This document shows positions 6,428 through 14,427 of a stretch of DNA of 17,534 nt, one piece after another. Every line of letters starts with the position of its first letter. Positions within the stretch are counted from its first letter, which is position 1. The notes below the pieces were generated by a model. It did no database searches. It was not told the DNA's origin and saw only the letters and a program-made list of their open reading frames with translations. The translations under genes were made by a program, and so were the position numbers. The stretch covers positions 1-17,534 of the forward strand of contig JAEDIL010000030.1 in the NCBI GenBank assembly GCA_016292455.1. Direction: 5' to 3'. Origin of the DNA: Clostridiaceae bacterium. Its GTDB lineage: Bacteria > Bacillota > Clostridia > Oscillospirales > Acutalibacteraceae.

Positions 6428-7474
6428 ATGAAAAACGCAAAAAGAATTCTTGCGCTTGCGCTCGCGGCAATAATGCTGTTCGCGTTAGCTGCCTGCTCCG
6501 GTTCATCGGATGAATCCACAACAGCCCCTTCCGACGCAACTGCCGCTTATACCGGCGAAAAAATCAAAGTTGCTGCAATCAAAGGACCCACAGGTATGGG
6601 CATGGTTGACCTCATGGACAATTCAAACTATGACGTGAAGCTCATATCCGATCCCACGGAGGTTGTGTCTCTTGTCGCAAACGCTGAGGTTGACATTGCT
6701 GCCTGTCCGCTCAATCTTGCTGCAAATCTTTATAAAAAGACCAACGGCGGTGTCAGAATGCTCGGTATAAATACCCTCGGTGTTCTTTATGTTGTAACCA
6801 ACGGTGTTGAAATTGCTTCGCTTGCCGATCTCAAAGGAAAAACAGTATACTCAACAGGTCAGGGAGCAACTCCGGAGTACATAATCAACCATCTCCTTAA
6901 AGCAAACAGCCTTGAAAACGATGTCAAAGTTGAATATCTTTCCGAACACAGCGAACTTGCTGCGAAGCTGATTTCCGGCGATGTTCAGGTTGCCGTTCTT
7001 CCCGAACCGTTTGTTTCGGTTGCAACTTCAAAGAACGAAAATGTTAAGACAGCCGTCAGCCTCACCGATGAGTGGAAAAAGGTCAACCCTGATACCGAGC
7101 TGGCAATGGGCTGCGTAATTGCAAGAACGGATTTTGTTGAAAAGAATCCGGACGGTGTAAAGCAGTTTATTGCCGATAACAAGGCGAGTGTTGAAAACCT
7201 TAATCTTGACCCGACTTCGGGAAGCGAAAAGCTTTCTGCAAAGGGTATTGTTGACGCATCGATTTTTGCAGTTGATTCAAGCCTTTCCGAAAAGAAAGCA
7301 GACGCTGCAAAGACTGAAAAAGCGCAGGGCGTTGTTTCCCGCTGCAACATTGTTTTCATTGACGGTGAGCAGATGAAATCTGTTGCCGACGCAAACTACA
7401 AGGTCTATTTCGATGCCGATCCCAAGTCTGTCGGCGGTGAACTTCCCTCAGCAGAGCTTTACTATGTCGGATAA
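6428..7474 (+). CDS. ABC importer substrate-binding lipoprotein (NitT/TauT, NMT1-like)
   Basis: The protein has 348 residues. The start ATG follows AAAGGTG. Residues 1-23 form a lipoprotein signal with lipobox LAAC, so Cys23 would be lipidated by Lgt, which is encoded further right in this window. The mature protein has a Ser/Thr-rich linker (24-40) and then a periplasmic-binding fold of the NMT1/SsuA/TauA type (COG0715-like): KIKVAAIKGPTGMGMVDLM, NAEVDIAACPLNLAANLYKK, LADLKGKTVYSTGQGATPEYIINHLL and GDVQVAVLPEPF. Relatives bind sulfonates, nitrate, bicarbonate or thiamine precursors. Nothing in this sequence picks one of these, and no TPP riboswitch is visible upstream. It overlaps the permease gene by 11 bases. 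No terminator was found between it and the regulator gene. Confidence 0.9.
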   Translation: MKNAKRILALALAAIMLFALAACSGSSDESTTAPSDATAAYTGEKIKVAAIKGPTGMGMVDLMDNSNYDVKLISDPTEVVSLVANAEVDIAACPLNLAANLYKKTNGGVRMLGINTLGVLYVVTNGVEIASLADLKGKTVYSTGQGATPEYIINHLLKANSLENDVKVEYLSEHSELAAKLISGDVQVAVLPEPFVSVATSKNENVKTAVSLTDEWKKVNPDTELAMGCVIARTDFVEKNPDGVKQFIADNKASVENLNLDPTSGSEKLSAKGIVDASIFAVDSSLSEKKADAAKTEKAQGVVSRCNIVFIDGEQMKSVADANYKVYFDADPKSVGGELPSAELYYVG

Positions 7475-8231
7475 AACAACGAACGGAAAACTGAAAAAGG
7501 TTCTTGTTTTTCTTGCCGTACTCCTGTTCTGGACAGGGGTATGGCAAGGTGTGTTTATGCTCGTCGGAAAAGAAATTCTTGTTGTTTCACCGGCGCAGGT
7601 TGCCGGCAAAATGCTCGTGCTTGTCCGGGAGTCATATTTCTGGCAAAGCATCGGCATGACTTTTCTTCGGATAAGCACAGGTTATATTTCCGGCGTGCTG
7701 CTGGGAACGCTGTGCGCTGTTCTGACTGTTGCCGTTCCGTTTCTGAAAACTCTTCTCTATCCGCTTATCAGCCTTGTAAAGGCAACGCCCGTTGCTTCGT
7801 TTATCATTCTGGCGCTCGTGTGGATCAAAAAGGACGGAGTACCGGTTTTCATAACTTTCTTAATTGTTTTTCCGATTATCTGGGCGAACGTGAGCGAGGC
7901 TGTTGTGAACACAGACAAAGGACTTCTGGAAATGGCAAAAGCTTTTTCTCTCAGCAGGCTCAGCATCGTTAAGAATATATATATACATTCTGTTTTGCCG
8001 TATTTTGCTGCGGGTTGTACCACGGCAATCGGTCTTGCGTGGAAGGCAGGCGTTGCGGCTGAGGTCATTGCCATGCCGCGCTCGTCAGTCGGATATAATC
8101 TCTATCGTTCAAAAATTAACATCGAAACTGCCGACCTGTTTGCATGGACAATAGTTGTCATTGTTCTCAGCGTTATTCTTGAAAGATTTATTGTATTCCT
8201 CCTTGGCAAGATAAAAAGGGAGGCGAAATAA
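7464..8231 (+). CDS. ABC importer permease (NitT/TauT type)
   Basis: This 255-residue inner-membrane permease belongs to the binding-protein-dependent (BPD_transp_1) family. I chose ATG 7464 (MSDKTTNGKLKKVLVFLAVLLFW) because a short basic N-terminus followed directly by the first transmembrane segment is typical. An upstream in-frame ATG at 7383 lies deep inside the binding-protein gene and would add 27 polar residues. About six membrane segments are visible. The cytoplasmic EAA loop that contacts the ATPase reads EMAKAFSLSRLSIVKNIYIHSVLPYFAAG, followed by GLAWKAGVAAEVIA, both typical of SsuC/TauC/NrtB-like permeases. The stop overlaps the ATPase start by one base, which indicates translational coupling. 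Confidence 0.9.
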   Translation: MSDKTTNGKLKKVLVFLAVLLFWTGVWQGVFMLVGKEILVVSPAQVAGKMLVLVRESYFWQSIGMTFLRISTGYISGVLLGTLCAVLTVAVPFLKTLLYPLISLVKATPVASFIILALVWIKKDGVPVFITFLIVFPIIWANVSEAVVNTDKGLLEMAKAFSLSRLSIVKNIYIHSVLPYFAAGCTTAIGLAWKAGVAAEVIAMPRSSVGYNLYRSKINIETADLFAWTIVVIVLSVILERFIVFLLGKIKREAK

Positions 8232-8788
8232 TGATCGAGTGTAAAAATCTTTGCTTTTCATACGGTGAAAATGAGATTATTCACAATTTTTCGGCACGGT
8301 TTGAAGCAGGCGAGCGCGTTTGCATCAAGGGTGAATCCGGCAAAGGAAAAACGACGCTCCTCAGACTTCTTTGCTCGTTGGAAAAGCCTGAAAGCGGACT
8401 GATTCTGCCGGACGGTTCGCCAAGGTTCGGCGTTGTTTTTCAGGAGGACAGGCTCCTCCCGTGGGCAACGGCAAAGGAAAATGTCAGACTGGTTTCCGAT
8501 GAGGAGACGGCAGTTGAATGGCTGGCTGCTTTCGGTCTTGAAGAAAGCCTCGGAAAGCTTCCCTCCGAGCTTTCCGGAGGAATGTGCCGCCGTGTGGCTC
8601 TCGCAAGAGCCGTTGCCTTTGAACCGGATATTCTTATTCTTGACGAAGCATTCAAAGGACTTGATGAAGAGCTTAAAGAATCAATTATGAAAATGCTTTG
8701 CAAGCACTTTTCAAAAAGGCTCATTATTTTCACAAGTCATGATTCAAGAGAAATTGAACTGTTCTCAACGCGAACAATTGAATTGTGA
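8231..8788 (+). CDS. Compact ABC importer ATPase (NitT/TauT type)
   Basis: All ATP-hydrolysis motifs are present: aromatic A-loop near Tyr11, Walker A GESGKGKTT (34-42), Q-loop Gln71 followed by EDRLLPW, signature LSGG (114-117), Walker B ILILDE (134-139, catalytic Glu139) and H-loop His170 in FTSHD. The Q-loop context VVFQEDRLLPW is typical of SsuB/TauB/NrtD ATPases. At 185 residues it is well short of the usual 240-270. The helical subdomain is trimmed and the chain ends about 15 residues after the H-loop. Since every catalytic motif is intact, it reads as a compact functional form, not a truncation. The permease stop and this start share TAATG. A terminator follows at 8835-8894. Confidence 0.92.
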   Translation: MIECKNLCFSYGENEIIHNFSARFEAGERVCIKGESGKGKTTLLRLLCSLEKPESGLILPDGSPRFGVVFQEDRLLPWATAKENVRLVSDEETAVEWLAAFGLEESLGKLPSELSGGMCRRVALARAVAFEPDILILDEAFKGLDEELKESIMKMLCKHFSKRLIIFTSHDSREIELFSTRTIEL

Positions 8789-8834
8789 ACGGGTCTGCGA
8801 ATTCGGACAATGATAAGAATATTTGTGTATACAT

Positions 8835-8894
8835 AAAAAGCTATAATTGCTGTTTCGGGAGTGCTTCTCCGGATTAGCGAATTATGGCTTTTTT
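8835..8894. terminator. Bidirectional terminator between convergent genes
   Basis: The left arm (8835-8851, AAAAAGCTATAATTGCT) pairs with the right arm (8876-8894, AGCGAATTATGGCTTTTTT) with one G-U pair and one bulged G. A small GGAG/CTCC hairpin sits in the loop. The right arm ends in a T-run on the plus strand, and the left A-run gives a T-run on the minus strand. It therefore can stop both the ABC operon and the facing spoIID-like gene. The stem is AT-rich, so its strength is uncertain. The rest of 8789-8929 holds nothing recognisable. Confidence 0.75.
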
Positions 8895-8929
8895 CATACT
8901 GATTTTTCGCTCTGCACTGAATACGGCAG

Positions 8930-9943
8930 CTACGCCTGACTTTTAATCAGTGTGGCTCCTTTGTAAAAGTGCAAAAGAATATCTTTATAGTCCGAGCCCT
9001 GCCTTGCCATATAATCGGCAGAATACTGACTCATTCCGACAAGGTGACCGTATCCCTTGACGGAAAAGAGGAAGCCTTTTTCGGTCTTTTTTATTGTGAA
9101 TGCCGGGCTTTTCAGTGAAAAGGCGCTTCTTACGTCCGAACCGCTGAATTCTTTTGAGCCGATGCTGATTTTTGTCACATAACCGCTGTCGGTTGCATCC
9201 GGCTTTTTAACCCATTCCTTGCTGTTTTCCGAAAGCTCTGCTCCTTCAAGCGCTTGCGCCGCCTCTCTGAACTGTTCGTCGGAAAGTGTAATTGAAGAGT
9301 CAATGTCGGGAGAAAGTATGTCCCCGTCCGCACGCACGCTCTGAAGATACGGTACATCTGTTCCCCATGCATTTTCTGCGCTTTCTGTTTTGCCGGTTGA
9401 TATTGAATGATAGCAAGCCATAATCGGCTCGCCGTTATATTCGAGGTATTCTCCGATAACTGCACTCACGGCTTCTGATATTGCCGTCATGTATTCCTCA
9501 AACTTTTCGCCCCACTTGTCCCTCAGCTCGTCATCGTCAAGAAATCCCTGGTGATATATCGGGCTGTCCGAAACATCTGCGCCGCTTACGTCGAAGGACT
9601 CCGAATTCTCTTTCAGCCACAGCGCATAAGTGTAGCAGGCAACAGCCTGTGCTTTGAGAGCTTCTTTTTCGTAGGTTGGCGGCATTTCGGCAGCGACAGC
9701 GCCTTTAACATATTCAAAAATCTCTTTTTCAACAATTTTACCGGAGCCGGTTCTCAGAACTTTTATTGTCGCAGGGCTTGTGTCAGGCTCCTTTTCAAGT
9801 GCTTCCTCTGCGGCTGATTCGCTCTCCGGCTCAAACTGCTCTGTCTGAACGGCTTGCGGTTTTTCGTGGTTGAAAACAGAAACAAACGGTGTGAGAGCCG
9901 CGCCGAGTGTCAGTAGAATTGTCAGTATTATGTACAGCTTCAT
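8930..9943 (-). CDS. spoIID: SpoIID/LytB-domain protein (stage II sporulation protein D-like lytic transglycosylase)
   Basis: SpoIID is a membrane-anchored peptidoglycan lytic transglycosylase that, with SpoIIP and SpoIIM, drives engulfment of the forespore. This 337-residue protein has an N-terminal membrane anchor (residues 3-24), an acidic linker (about 35-58) and a SpoIID domain (about 70-335). The landmarks are EYVKGAVAAEMPPTYEKEALKAQAVACYTYA, where Glu86 in AAEMP is the expected catalytic acid, HSISTGKTESAENAWG, and a C-terminal GYGHLVGMSQYSADYMA motif. The usual GHGVGMSQYGA has Leu and Ser substitutions here. The start ATG has AGAGG upstream (minus strand). It stands alone, divergent from citrate synthase and convergent with the ABC operon. 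A paralogous SpoIID/LytB protein not involved in sporulation cannot be excluded. Confidence 0.88.
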   Translation of the reverse strand: MKLYIILTILLTLGAALTPFVSVFNHEKPQAVQTEQFEPESESAAEEALEKEPDTSPATIKVLRTGSGKIVEKEIFEYVKGAVAAEMPPTYEKEALKAQAVACYTYALWLKENSESFDVSGADVSDSPIYHQGFLDDDELRDKWGEKFEEYMTAISEAVSAVIGEYLEYNGEPIMACYHSISTGKTESAENAWGTDVPYLQSVRADGDILSPDIDSSITLSDEQFREAAQALEGAELSENSKEWVKKPDATDSGYVTKISIGSKEFSGSDVRSAFSLKSPAFTIKKTEKGFLFSVKGYGHLVGMSQYSADYMARQGSDYKDILLHFYKGATLIKSQA

Positions 9944-9978
9944 TCTTTTACCTCTCTTTTTTTAAGGTACATTATATA

Positions 9979-10007
9979 TTGACTTTGTAAATATTATGAT
10001 ATAAAAT
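9979..10007 (+). promoter_or_regulatory. Sigma-A-like promoter for the citrate synthase operon
   Basis: TTGACT (9979-9984), a 17-base spacer and TAAAAT (10002-10007) each differ from consensus by one base. TTTGTAA (9984-9990) and TTACAAA (10017-10023) form a perfect widely spaced inverted repeat around the -10, possibly an operator. For the divergent spoIID-like gene, a TATAAT is present on the minus strand, but no good -35 was found. Confidence 0.55.
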
Positions 10008-10045
10008 AAAGGGTAATTACAAAATCAGTTTTCAGGGGGTACGAA

Positions 10046-11491
10046 ATGCACGAGAAAATCAATCCAATATCACCCGACGTACTTGAAAAAATATGCGAAA
10101 AAATTGAGCGCAAGAGCCAGATTGACCCCGAAAGTTTTTGGAAGTACGGAGTGAAAAGGGGACTCAGAAACCCGGACGGCACCGGTGTTATGGCTGGTCT
10201 AACAAAAATCTGCTGTGTTGAAGGCTATTATATCGATGACGGCGAAAGAGTTCCGAAAAGAGGCGTTCTGAAATACCGCGGCGTCAACATCAACCATATT
10301 GTTGAAGCCTGCGAAAGGGAAAACCGCTTCGGCTTTGAAGAAGTTGCATATCTTCTTCTTTTCGGCTCGCTTCCGACAAAAGATCAGCTCCAGTTTTTCA
10401 GGAACGCTCTTGACGTCTGCCGCGAGCTGCCGGAAACCTTTATTGAGGACGTCATGATGAAAAACTCCTCAGTTGATGTTATGAACAATCTTGCGCGCTG
10501 CATTCTTATTCTTTATTCATTTGACGAAGATCCTGAGAACCGTTCACCTGAGAATGTTCTGCGCCAGAGTATTCAGCTCATCGCGCAGCTTCCGCTTATT
10601 GTCTGCTATGCCTATCAGGTTAAGAGACTGAAATACTATGGAAAGAGTCTTTACTTCCATCCGGAAAAGCATAATCTTTCAACCGCAGAGACCATTCTTC
10701 GCTCACTTCGCGCCGACAGAAAATACACGGATGAGGAAGCAAAGCTTCTTGACATCTGTCTTATGCTCCACGCGGAACATGGCGGCGGAAACAATTCAAC
10801 CTTTACCTGCCGCGTTCTTTCGTCTGCCGGAACTGATACCTACTCGGCATATTCCGCTGCAATCGGTTCGCTTAAAGGTATCCGTCACGGCGGTGCAAAC
10901 CTCAAAGTCTGCCGTATGATTCGCGATATGGAGGAGCATATTGAGAATATTGAAGACGAAAAGCAGGTAAAAGCATATCTTGAAAAAATTATCCGCAAGC
11001 AAGCCGGCGACGGCACCGGTCTGGTATACGGAATGGGACATGCCGTATACACTCTTTCCGATCCCAGGGCTGTAATCCTCAAACGCAAGGCTGCCGAGTT
11101 TTCAAAAGGTACGGAGTATGAGAAAGAGTTCCGGATGATTGAAATGATTGAACGCTTTACCCCGGAGCTTTTCAGAAAGATTAAAGGGCAGAGCAAGCCT
11201 CTTTGTGCAAATGTCGACCTTTATTCCGGCCTTATTTATAAAATACTCGGCATACCCGAGGACCTTTTCACACCGCTTTTCGCTGCGGCAAGAATAGTCG
11301 GCTGGTCCGCTCACAGAATGGAAGAAATCCTGACCGGAAACAGAATAATAAGACCGGCTTACAAGAGTGTTTCTGTTCCGAAGAAGTATATACCTATTGA
11401 CGAAAGAATAGAAAACTATCACTCCTCAGCTGCATACATTCCGACCGAGGAAAGGTTATTGAACGGAGAGGAAGAGATCGATGAAGATTAA
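10046..11491 (+). CDS. gltA: Citrate synthase
   Basis: The enzyme condenses oxaloacetate with acetyl-CoA to citrate in the cytoplasm. In fermenting Clostridia it usually feeds 2-oxoglutarate and glutamate synthesis through a partial TCA branch. The 481-residue protein carries the active-site landmarks: His245 in LHAEHGGGNNSTFT, His281 in KGIRHGGANLKV, the conserved GMGHAVYTLSDPRA (His332) and the catalytic Asp391 in ANVDLYSGLIY. Arginine in RIVGWSAHRMEE is the usual C-terminal substrate-binding segment. It is longer than the roughly 430 residues of many bacterial enzymes, with an extended N-terminus (about 1-60). ATG follows GGGGG at 8 or so bases. It is first in a long co-directional cluster and overlaps the next gene by 11 bases. 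2-Methylcitrate synthase activity cannot be excluded by eye. Confidence 0.93.
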   Translation: MHEKINPISPDVLEKICEKIERKSQIDPESFWKYGVKRGLRNPDGTGVMAGLTKICCVEGYYIDDGERVPKRGVLKYRGVNINHIVEACERENRFGFEEVAYLLLFGSLPTKDQLQFFRNALDVCRELPETFIEDVMMKNSSVDVMNNLARCILILYSFDEDPENRSPENVLRQSIQLIAQLPLIVCYAYQVKRLKYYGKSLYFHPEKHNLSTAETILRSLRADRKYTDEEAKLLDICLMLHAEHGGGNNSTFTCRVLSSAGTDTYSAYSAAIGSLKGIRHGGANLKVCRMIRDMEEHIENIEDEKQVKAYLEKIIRKQAGDGTGLVYGMGHAVYTLSDPRAVILKRKAAEFSKGTEYEKEFRMIEMIERFTPELFRKIKGQSKPLCANVDLYSGLIYKILGIPEDLFTPLFAAARIVGWSAHRMEEILTGNRIIRPAYKSVSVPKKYIPIDERIENYHSSAAYIPTEERLLNGEEEIDED

Positions 11492-12392
11492 GGAGAACAA
11501 CCCAAAGCTGGGTTATTTGCAGTCACTTGTTGTTTTTTCGGGTGCTGCCGTGGTTCTGACAGCTTTGAGGTGCATTCAGATTGCGACTGTTATTGACTCC
11601 GCAACCGGTTTTTACACAAAAAGAGACTTCTTTGTTGTTGCATTTTTTGTTCTGCTTTTTGTCAGTTGCTTTTCAATTGCCGTAATCTCTTTCCTTTCTA
11701 AGGAGAGCAGCGCAGTCCGGCTTGAAAAATGCAAGAGCAAAGGCTTTTATGCCGTTACGCTCGTCTTTGCATTTGTTTTGTTTTTTGACGGCGCGCTCAG
11801 TCTTCTCAATGCGTATGCTACGGCTCAGGACACCAGAATTGTTGATTCGGTTGCTAAAAGCATGATGATTTCCGGCGCGATACCGACGCTTCTCAGAGGT
11901 GTGTTCGGCGTCCTTTCCGGCTTGTATTTCGTCTCGCTTTCCGGCTCACTCAAACGTGCTGATGCTGACACTTCCAAGAACAAGGTGCTTGCGCTTATGC
12001 CTGTCGGCTGGGCAGCATGCCGTCTGCTTAATCTGTTTGTCAGAAGAATAAGCTTTCTTCGCGTTTCGGATTTGTTCCTTGAACTGTGCATGGGTGCGTT
12101 CATGACGCTGTTTTTCATGGCGTTTGCTCAGGTTGCAAGCCACATTTATTCTGACGATTCCCGTTGGCGTCTTGCGGGTCTTGGTTTGCCTGCCGCGCTG
12201 ATTGCTCTTGTTCTGAGTGTTTCAAGGCTTATATTTACAATTGTTGACGGGAACAAATACATTACTGCAAACTACCCGTTCTGTCTTGCCGACCTTGTGT
12301 TCGCAGTTTTTGTTGTTGTTCTTGTTCTCAGGCTGAAAAATACATGTTCATCGCCGGAGACAGAAGAAAAGGAGTCCGGAATTGTTTCTTGA
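11481..12392 (+). CDS. Polytopic membrane protein of unknown function
   Basis: I do not recognise the family. The 303-residue product has about seven or eight hydrophobic segments (roughly 14-33, 50-73, 89-110, 137-155, 169-187, 199-219, 230-254 and 267-285), with basic loops between them (RRISFLR; RWR). It ends in a short acidic tail, SSPETEEKESGIVS. No catalytic or ligand motif is visible. The start ATG follows GGAGAGGAAGAG inside the end of the citrate synthase gene (11-base overlap), and its own end overlaps the AEC transporter gene by 11 bases. It is therefore translationally coupled on both sides. Coupling suggests, but does not show, a link to transport or metabolism of an organic acid. 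Confidence 0.8.
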   Translation: MKIKENNPKLGYLQSLVVFSGAAVVLTALRCIQIATVIDSATGFYTKRDFFVVAFFVLLFVSCFSIAVISFLSKESSAVRLEKCKSKGFYAVTLVFAFVLFFDGALSLLNAYATAQDTRIVDSVAKSMMISGAIPTLLRGVFGVLSGLYFVSLSGSLKRADADTSKNKVLALMPVGWAACRLLNLFVRRISFLRVSDLFLELCMGAFMTLFFMAFAQVASHIYSDDSRWRLAGLGLPAALIALVLSVSRLIFTIVDGNKYITANYPFCLADLVFAVFVVVLVLRLKNTCSSPETEEKESGIVS

Positions 12393-13308
12393 AAATGTAA
12401 AGCAAGCCGCTGAGCAGGTTGCTGTTTTGTATGTTATGGTTGCAGTTGGTTTTATCTGTGACAAGGTAGGTCTGTTTACCGAAAAAACGGCACGGAAGCT
12501 TGTTGACCTGCTGATGTACTTTATTGTTGTCTGCATGCTCGTCAAGTCTTTTGTGGGAATTGAGCTGAATGAAGAAACGCTCAAAAAGTTCCTGATTTCA
12601 ATGCTGCTCGGTTTTGCGCTTCATATTATTGCAATTCTGTTGAACGTTCCGTTTTTCAGAAAGAAAAATGATGAGAGACCGATTTTCAAGTATGCCTGTA
12701 TTTACGGCAATGTCGGATTTATGGCTTTGCCGTTAGCTCAGGCAGTGCTCGGAGATGAAGGCGTCTTCTATTGTGCAAACGGCGTTATTGCTTTTAATGT
12801 TATCACGTTTATTCATGGAATCTCGCTGATGAGCCGGAAAAAGGAAAAGCTGGACATTAAAAAGCTTATTCTTAATCCTGGAGTGATTTCCGTAGTTATA
12901 GGTCTGCCGCTTTTTCTGCTGCAAGTAAAACTGCCGGTGGTTATTGCAAAGCCTCTTGAATATTTTTCGCAGATTAACACTCCTATTGCAATGCTCATTT
13001 TCGGAACATACCTTGCAAATACTGATCTCAGAACAGTATTCACGGAAAAGCGAATTTACGTTGTTGCGCTTTTCAAATTGATTCTGATGCCGCTTGCCTG
13101 CATCGGCATTTTCCGTCTTTGCGGTGTTACGGGAACGTTGCTTACCGCCTTTGCAATTACGGCATGCGTTCCCTCGGCAAATAATACTTTCATGTTTGCA
13201 ACGAAATTTGACCGCGACACCGGTCTGGCTTCTAGGACCGTTGCACTTGTCAGTCTGTTTTCAGTTGTCACAATGCCCGTTATTATTGCATTTGCCCAAT
13301 CAATTTAA
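12382..13308 (+). CDS. AEC-family (auxin efflux carrier-like) transporter
   Basis: The 308-residue protein is about ten-helix and matches the Mem_trans/AEC layout. Its N-terminal half has VAVGFICDKVGLFTEKTARKLVDLLMYFIVVCMLVKSF and YGNVGFMALPLAQAVLGDEGVFYCA. Its C-terminal half has TPIAMLIFGTYLANTDLR, with CVPSANNTFMFATKFDRDTGLASRTVALVSLFSVVTMPVI near the end. Bacterial AEC members include malonate (MdcF) and other carboxylate carriers; the substrate here is unknown. The start is TTG 12382, chosen because AAAGGAG sits exactly 7 bases upstream and no ATG is in a better position. It overlaps the preceding gene by 11 bases. A link to citrate or another carboxylate is inference from the neighbouring citrate synthase. 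Confidence 0.87.
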   Translation: MFLENVKQAAEQVAVLYVMVAVGFICDKVGLFTEKTARKLVDLLMYFIVVCMLVKSFVGIELNEETLKKFLISMLLGFALHIIAILLNVPFFRKKNDERPIFKYACIYGNVGFMALPLAQAVLGDEGVFYCANGVIAFNVITFIHGISLMSRKKEKLDIKKLILNPGVISVVIGLPLFLLQVKLPVVIAKPLEYFSQINTPIAMLIFGTYLANTDLRTVFTEKRIYVVALFKLILMPLACIGIFRLCGVTGTLLTAFAITACVPSANNTFMFATKFDRDTGLASRTVALVSLFSVVTMPVIIAFAQSI

Positions 13309-13323
13309 GGAGGTGCGTCCCGG

Positions 13324-14427
13324 ATGGAAGCACAAACCGTATTGGTAAAATTCGCCGGAATAGCAAAGGAATTCACCGTTTCCAACACACTTAATCTCGG
13401 ATTTACGTCTGTTCGTTGGTATGGTGCAATAATTGCTTTCGGTTTTCTTCTCGCTGTTCTTTTCGGCGGAAGAATTGCATGGAAATGGAAAATCAATCTT
13501 GATAAGATGATTGACGTTCTGCTTTTCGGAACTATCGGAGGAATACTCGGCGCAAGGCTTTACTATGTTGCCTTCAAATGGGACTATTACTCTCAGCACC
13601 TTTCGGAAGTTTTCAAAATCTGGGAGGGCGGTCTTGCAATTTACGGCGGAATAATCGGCGGTATACTTGCCGCATTCATTGTCTGTAAGGTTGAAAAGCT
13701 CAACTTTTTCAACCTGATTGATATGGTTTCAATGAGTTTGCTCATCGGTCAGGGAATCGGACGCTGGGGAAATTATGCAAATCAGGAAGCGTTCGGTTCG
13801 ATAACCAATGCAAACTGGGGAATGATGAGCGACACCGTTGCCGACTATATTTCAAGGAACGCTGCGTACTTCGGTCTTGATAATGTCGGAAACGTAAAAG
13901 AATATATTGCTCAGAACAACCTGTACGTTCACCCGACATTTTTCTATGAATCAGTCTGGTGTCTGCTCGGTTTTTTTGTGTTATATATCATTATGAGAAA
14001 ACGCAGGAAATTCAGCGGTCAGATTTTTCTTTGCTATGGCGTCTGGTACGGCTTTGAAAGAATGGTTGTTGAAGGTTTGCGTTCAGACTCGCTTTATATC
14101 GGTAATTCTTCAATTCGGGTTTCTCAGCTTCTTTCCGCTGTTCTCATGCTTGTTTGCCTTGTGCTTCTGATTGCTCTTTATATTAAATTCACAAAGCACC
14201 CGAAACCGATTGAGGGCGTCGACTTTTTCCCGCCCAAGAGTGAAAAAGAACTCAAAGAGGAAAAACTCAAAGCAGAAAGAAAAACTTTGAAAAAGCGGGC
14301 AAAGGGCGTTGTTATCCGTGACGGAAAGATTGTTTCAAAACGCGGTGGCAATCCCGAAAAGCTTTCCGGGGAAGAAGCTGCTGTTACAGAAGAAACGGAA
14401 GAGGTAATACATGATGAAGATAATTGA
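13324..14427 (+). CDS. lgt: Prolipoprotein diacylglyceryl transferase Lgt
   Basis: Lgt transfers diacylglycerol from phosphatidylglycerol to the lipobox cysteine of prolipoproteins in the cytoplasmic membrane; the binding protein encoded at 6428 is one expected substrate. The 367-residue protein has about seven membrane segments and the family motifs: RWYG (31-34), GGILGARLYYV (72-82), WEGGLAIYGGIIGG (100-113), the signature GQGIGRWGNYANQEAFG (142-158, Arg147, Asn150) and GFERMVVEGLRSDS (243-256, Arg246, Glu250). The position that is His103 in E. coli Lgt is Tyr107 here. After the last helix (about residue 289) there is a charged cytoplasmic tail of roughly 78 residues rich in Lys and Glu, longer than usual. 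The start ATG has a near-perfect AAGGAGGTG 8 bases upstream. Its 3' end overlaps folD. Confidence 0.95.
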   Translation: MEAQTVLVKFAGIAKEFTVSNTLNLGFTSVRWYGAIIAFGFLLAVLFGGRIAWKWKINLDKMIDVLLFGTIGGILGARLYYVAFKWDYYSQHLSEVFKIWEGGLAIYGGIIGGILAAFIVCKVEKLNFFNLIDMVSMSLLIGQGIGRWGNYANQEAFGSITNANWGMMSDTVADYISRNAAYFGLDNVGNVKEYIAQNNLYVHPTFFYESVWCLLGFFVLYIIMRKRRKFSGQIFLCYGVWYGFERMVVEGLRSDSLYIGNSSIRVSQLLSAVLMLVCLVLLIALYIKFTKHPKPIEGVDFFPPKSEKELKEEKLKAERKTLKKRAKGVVIRDGKIVSKRGGNPEKLSGEEAAVTEETEEVIHDEDN

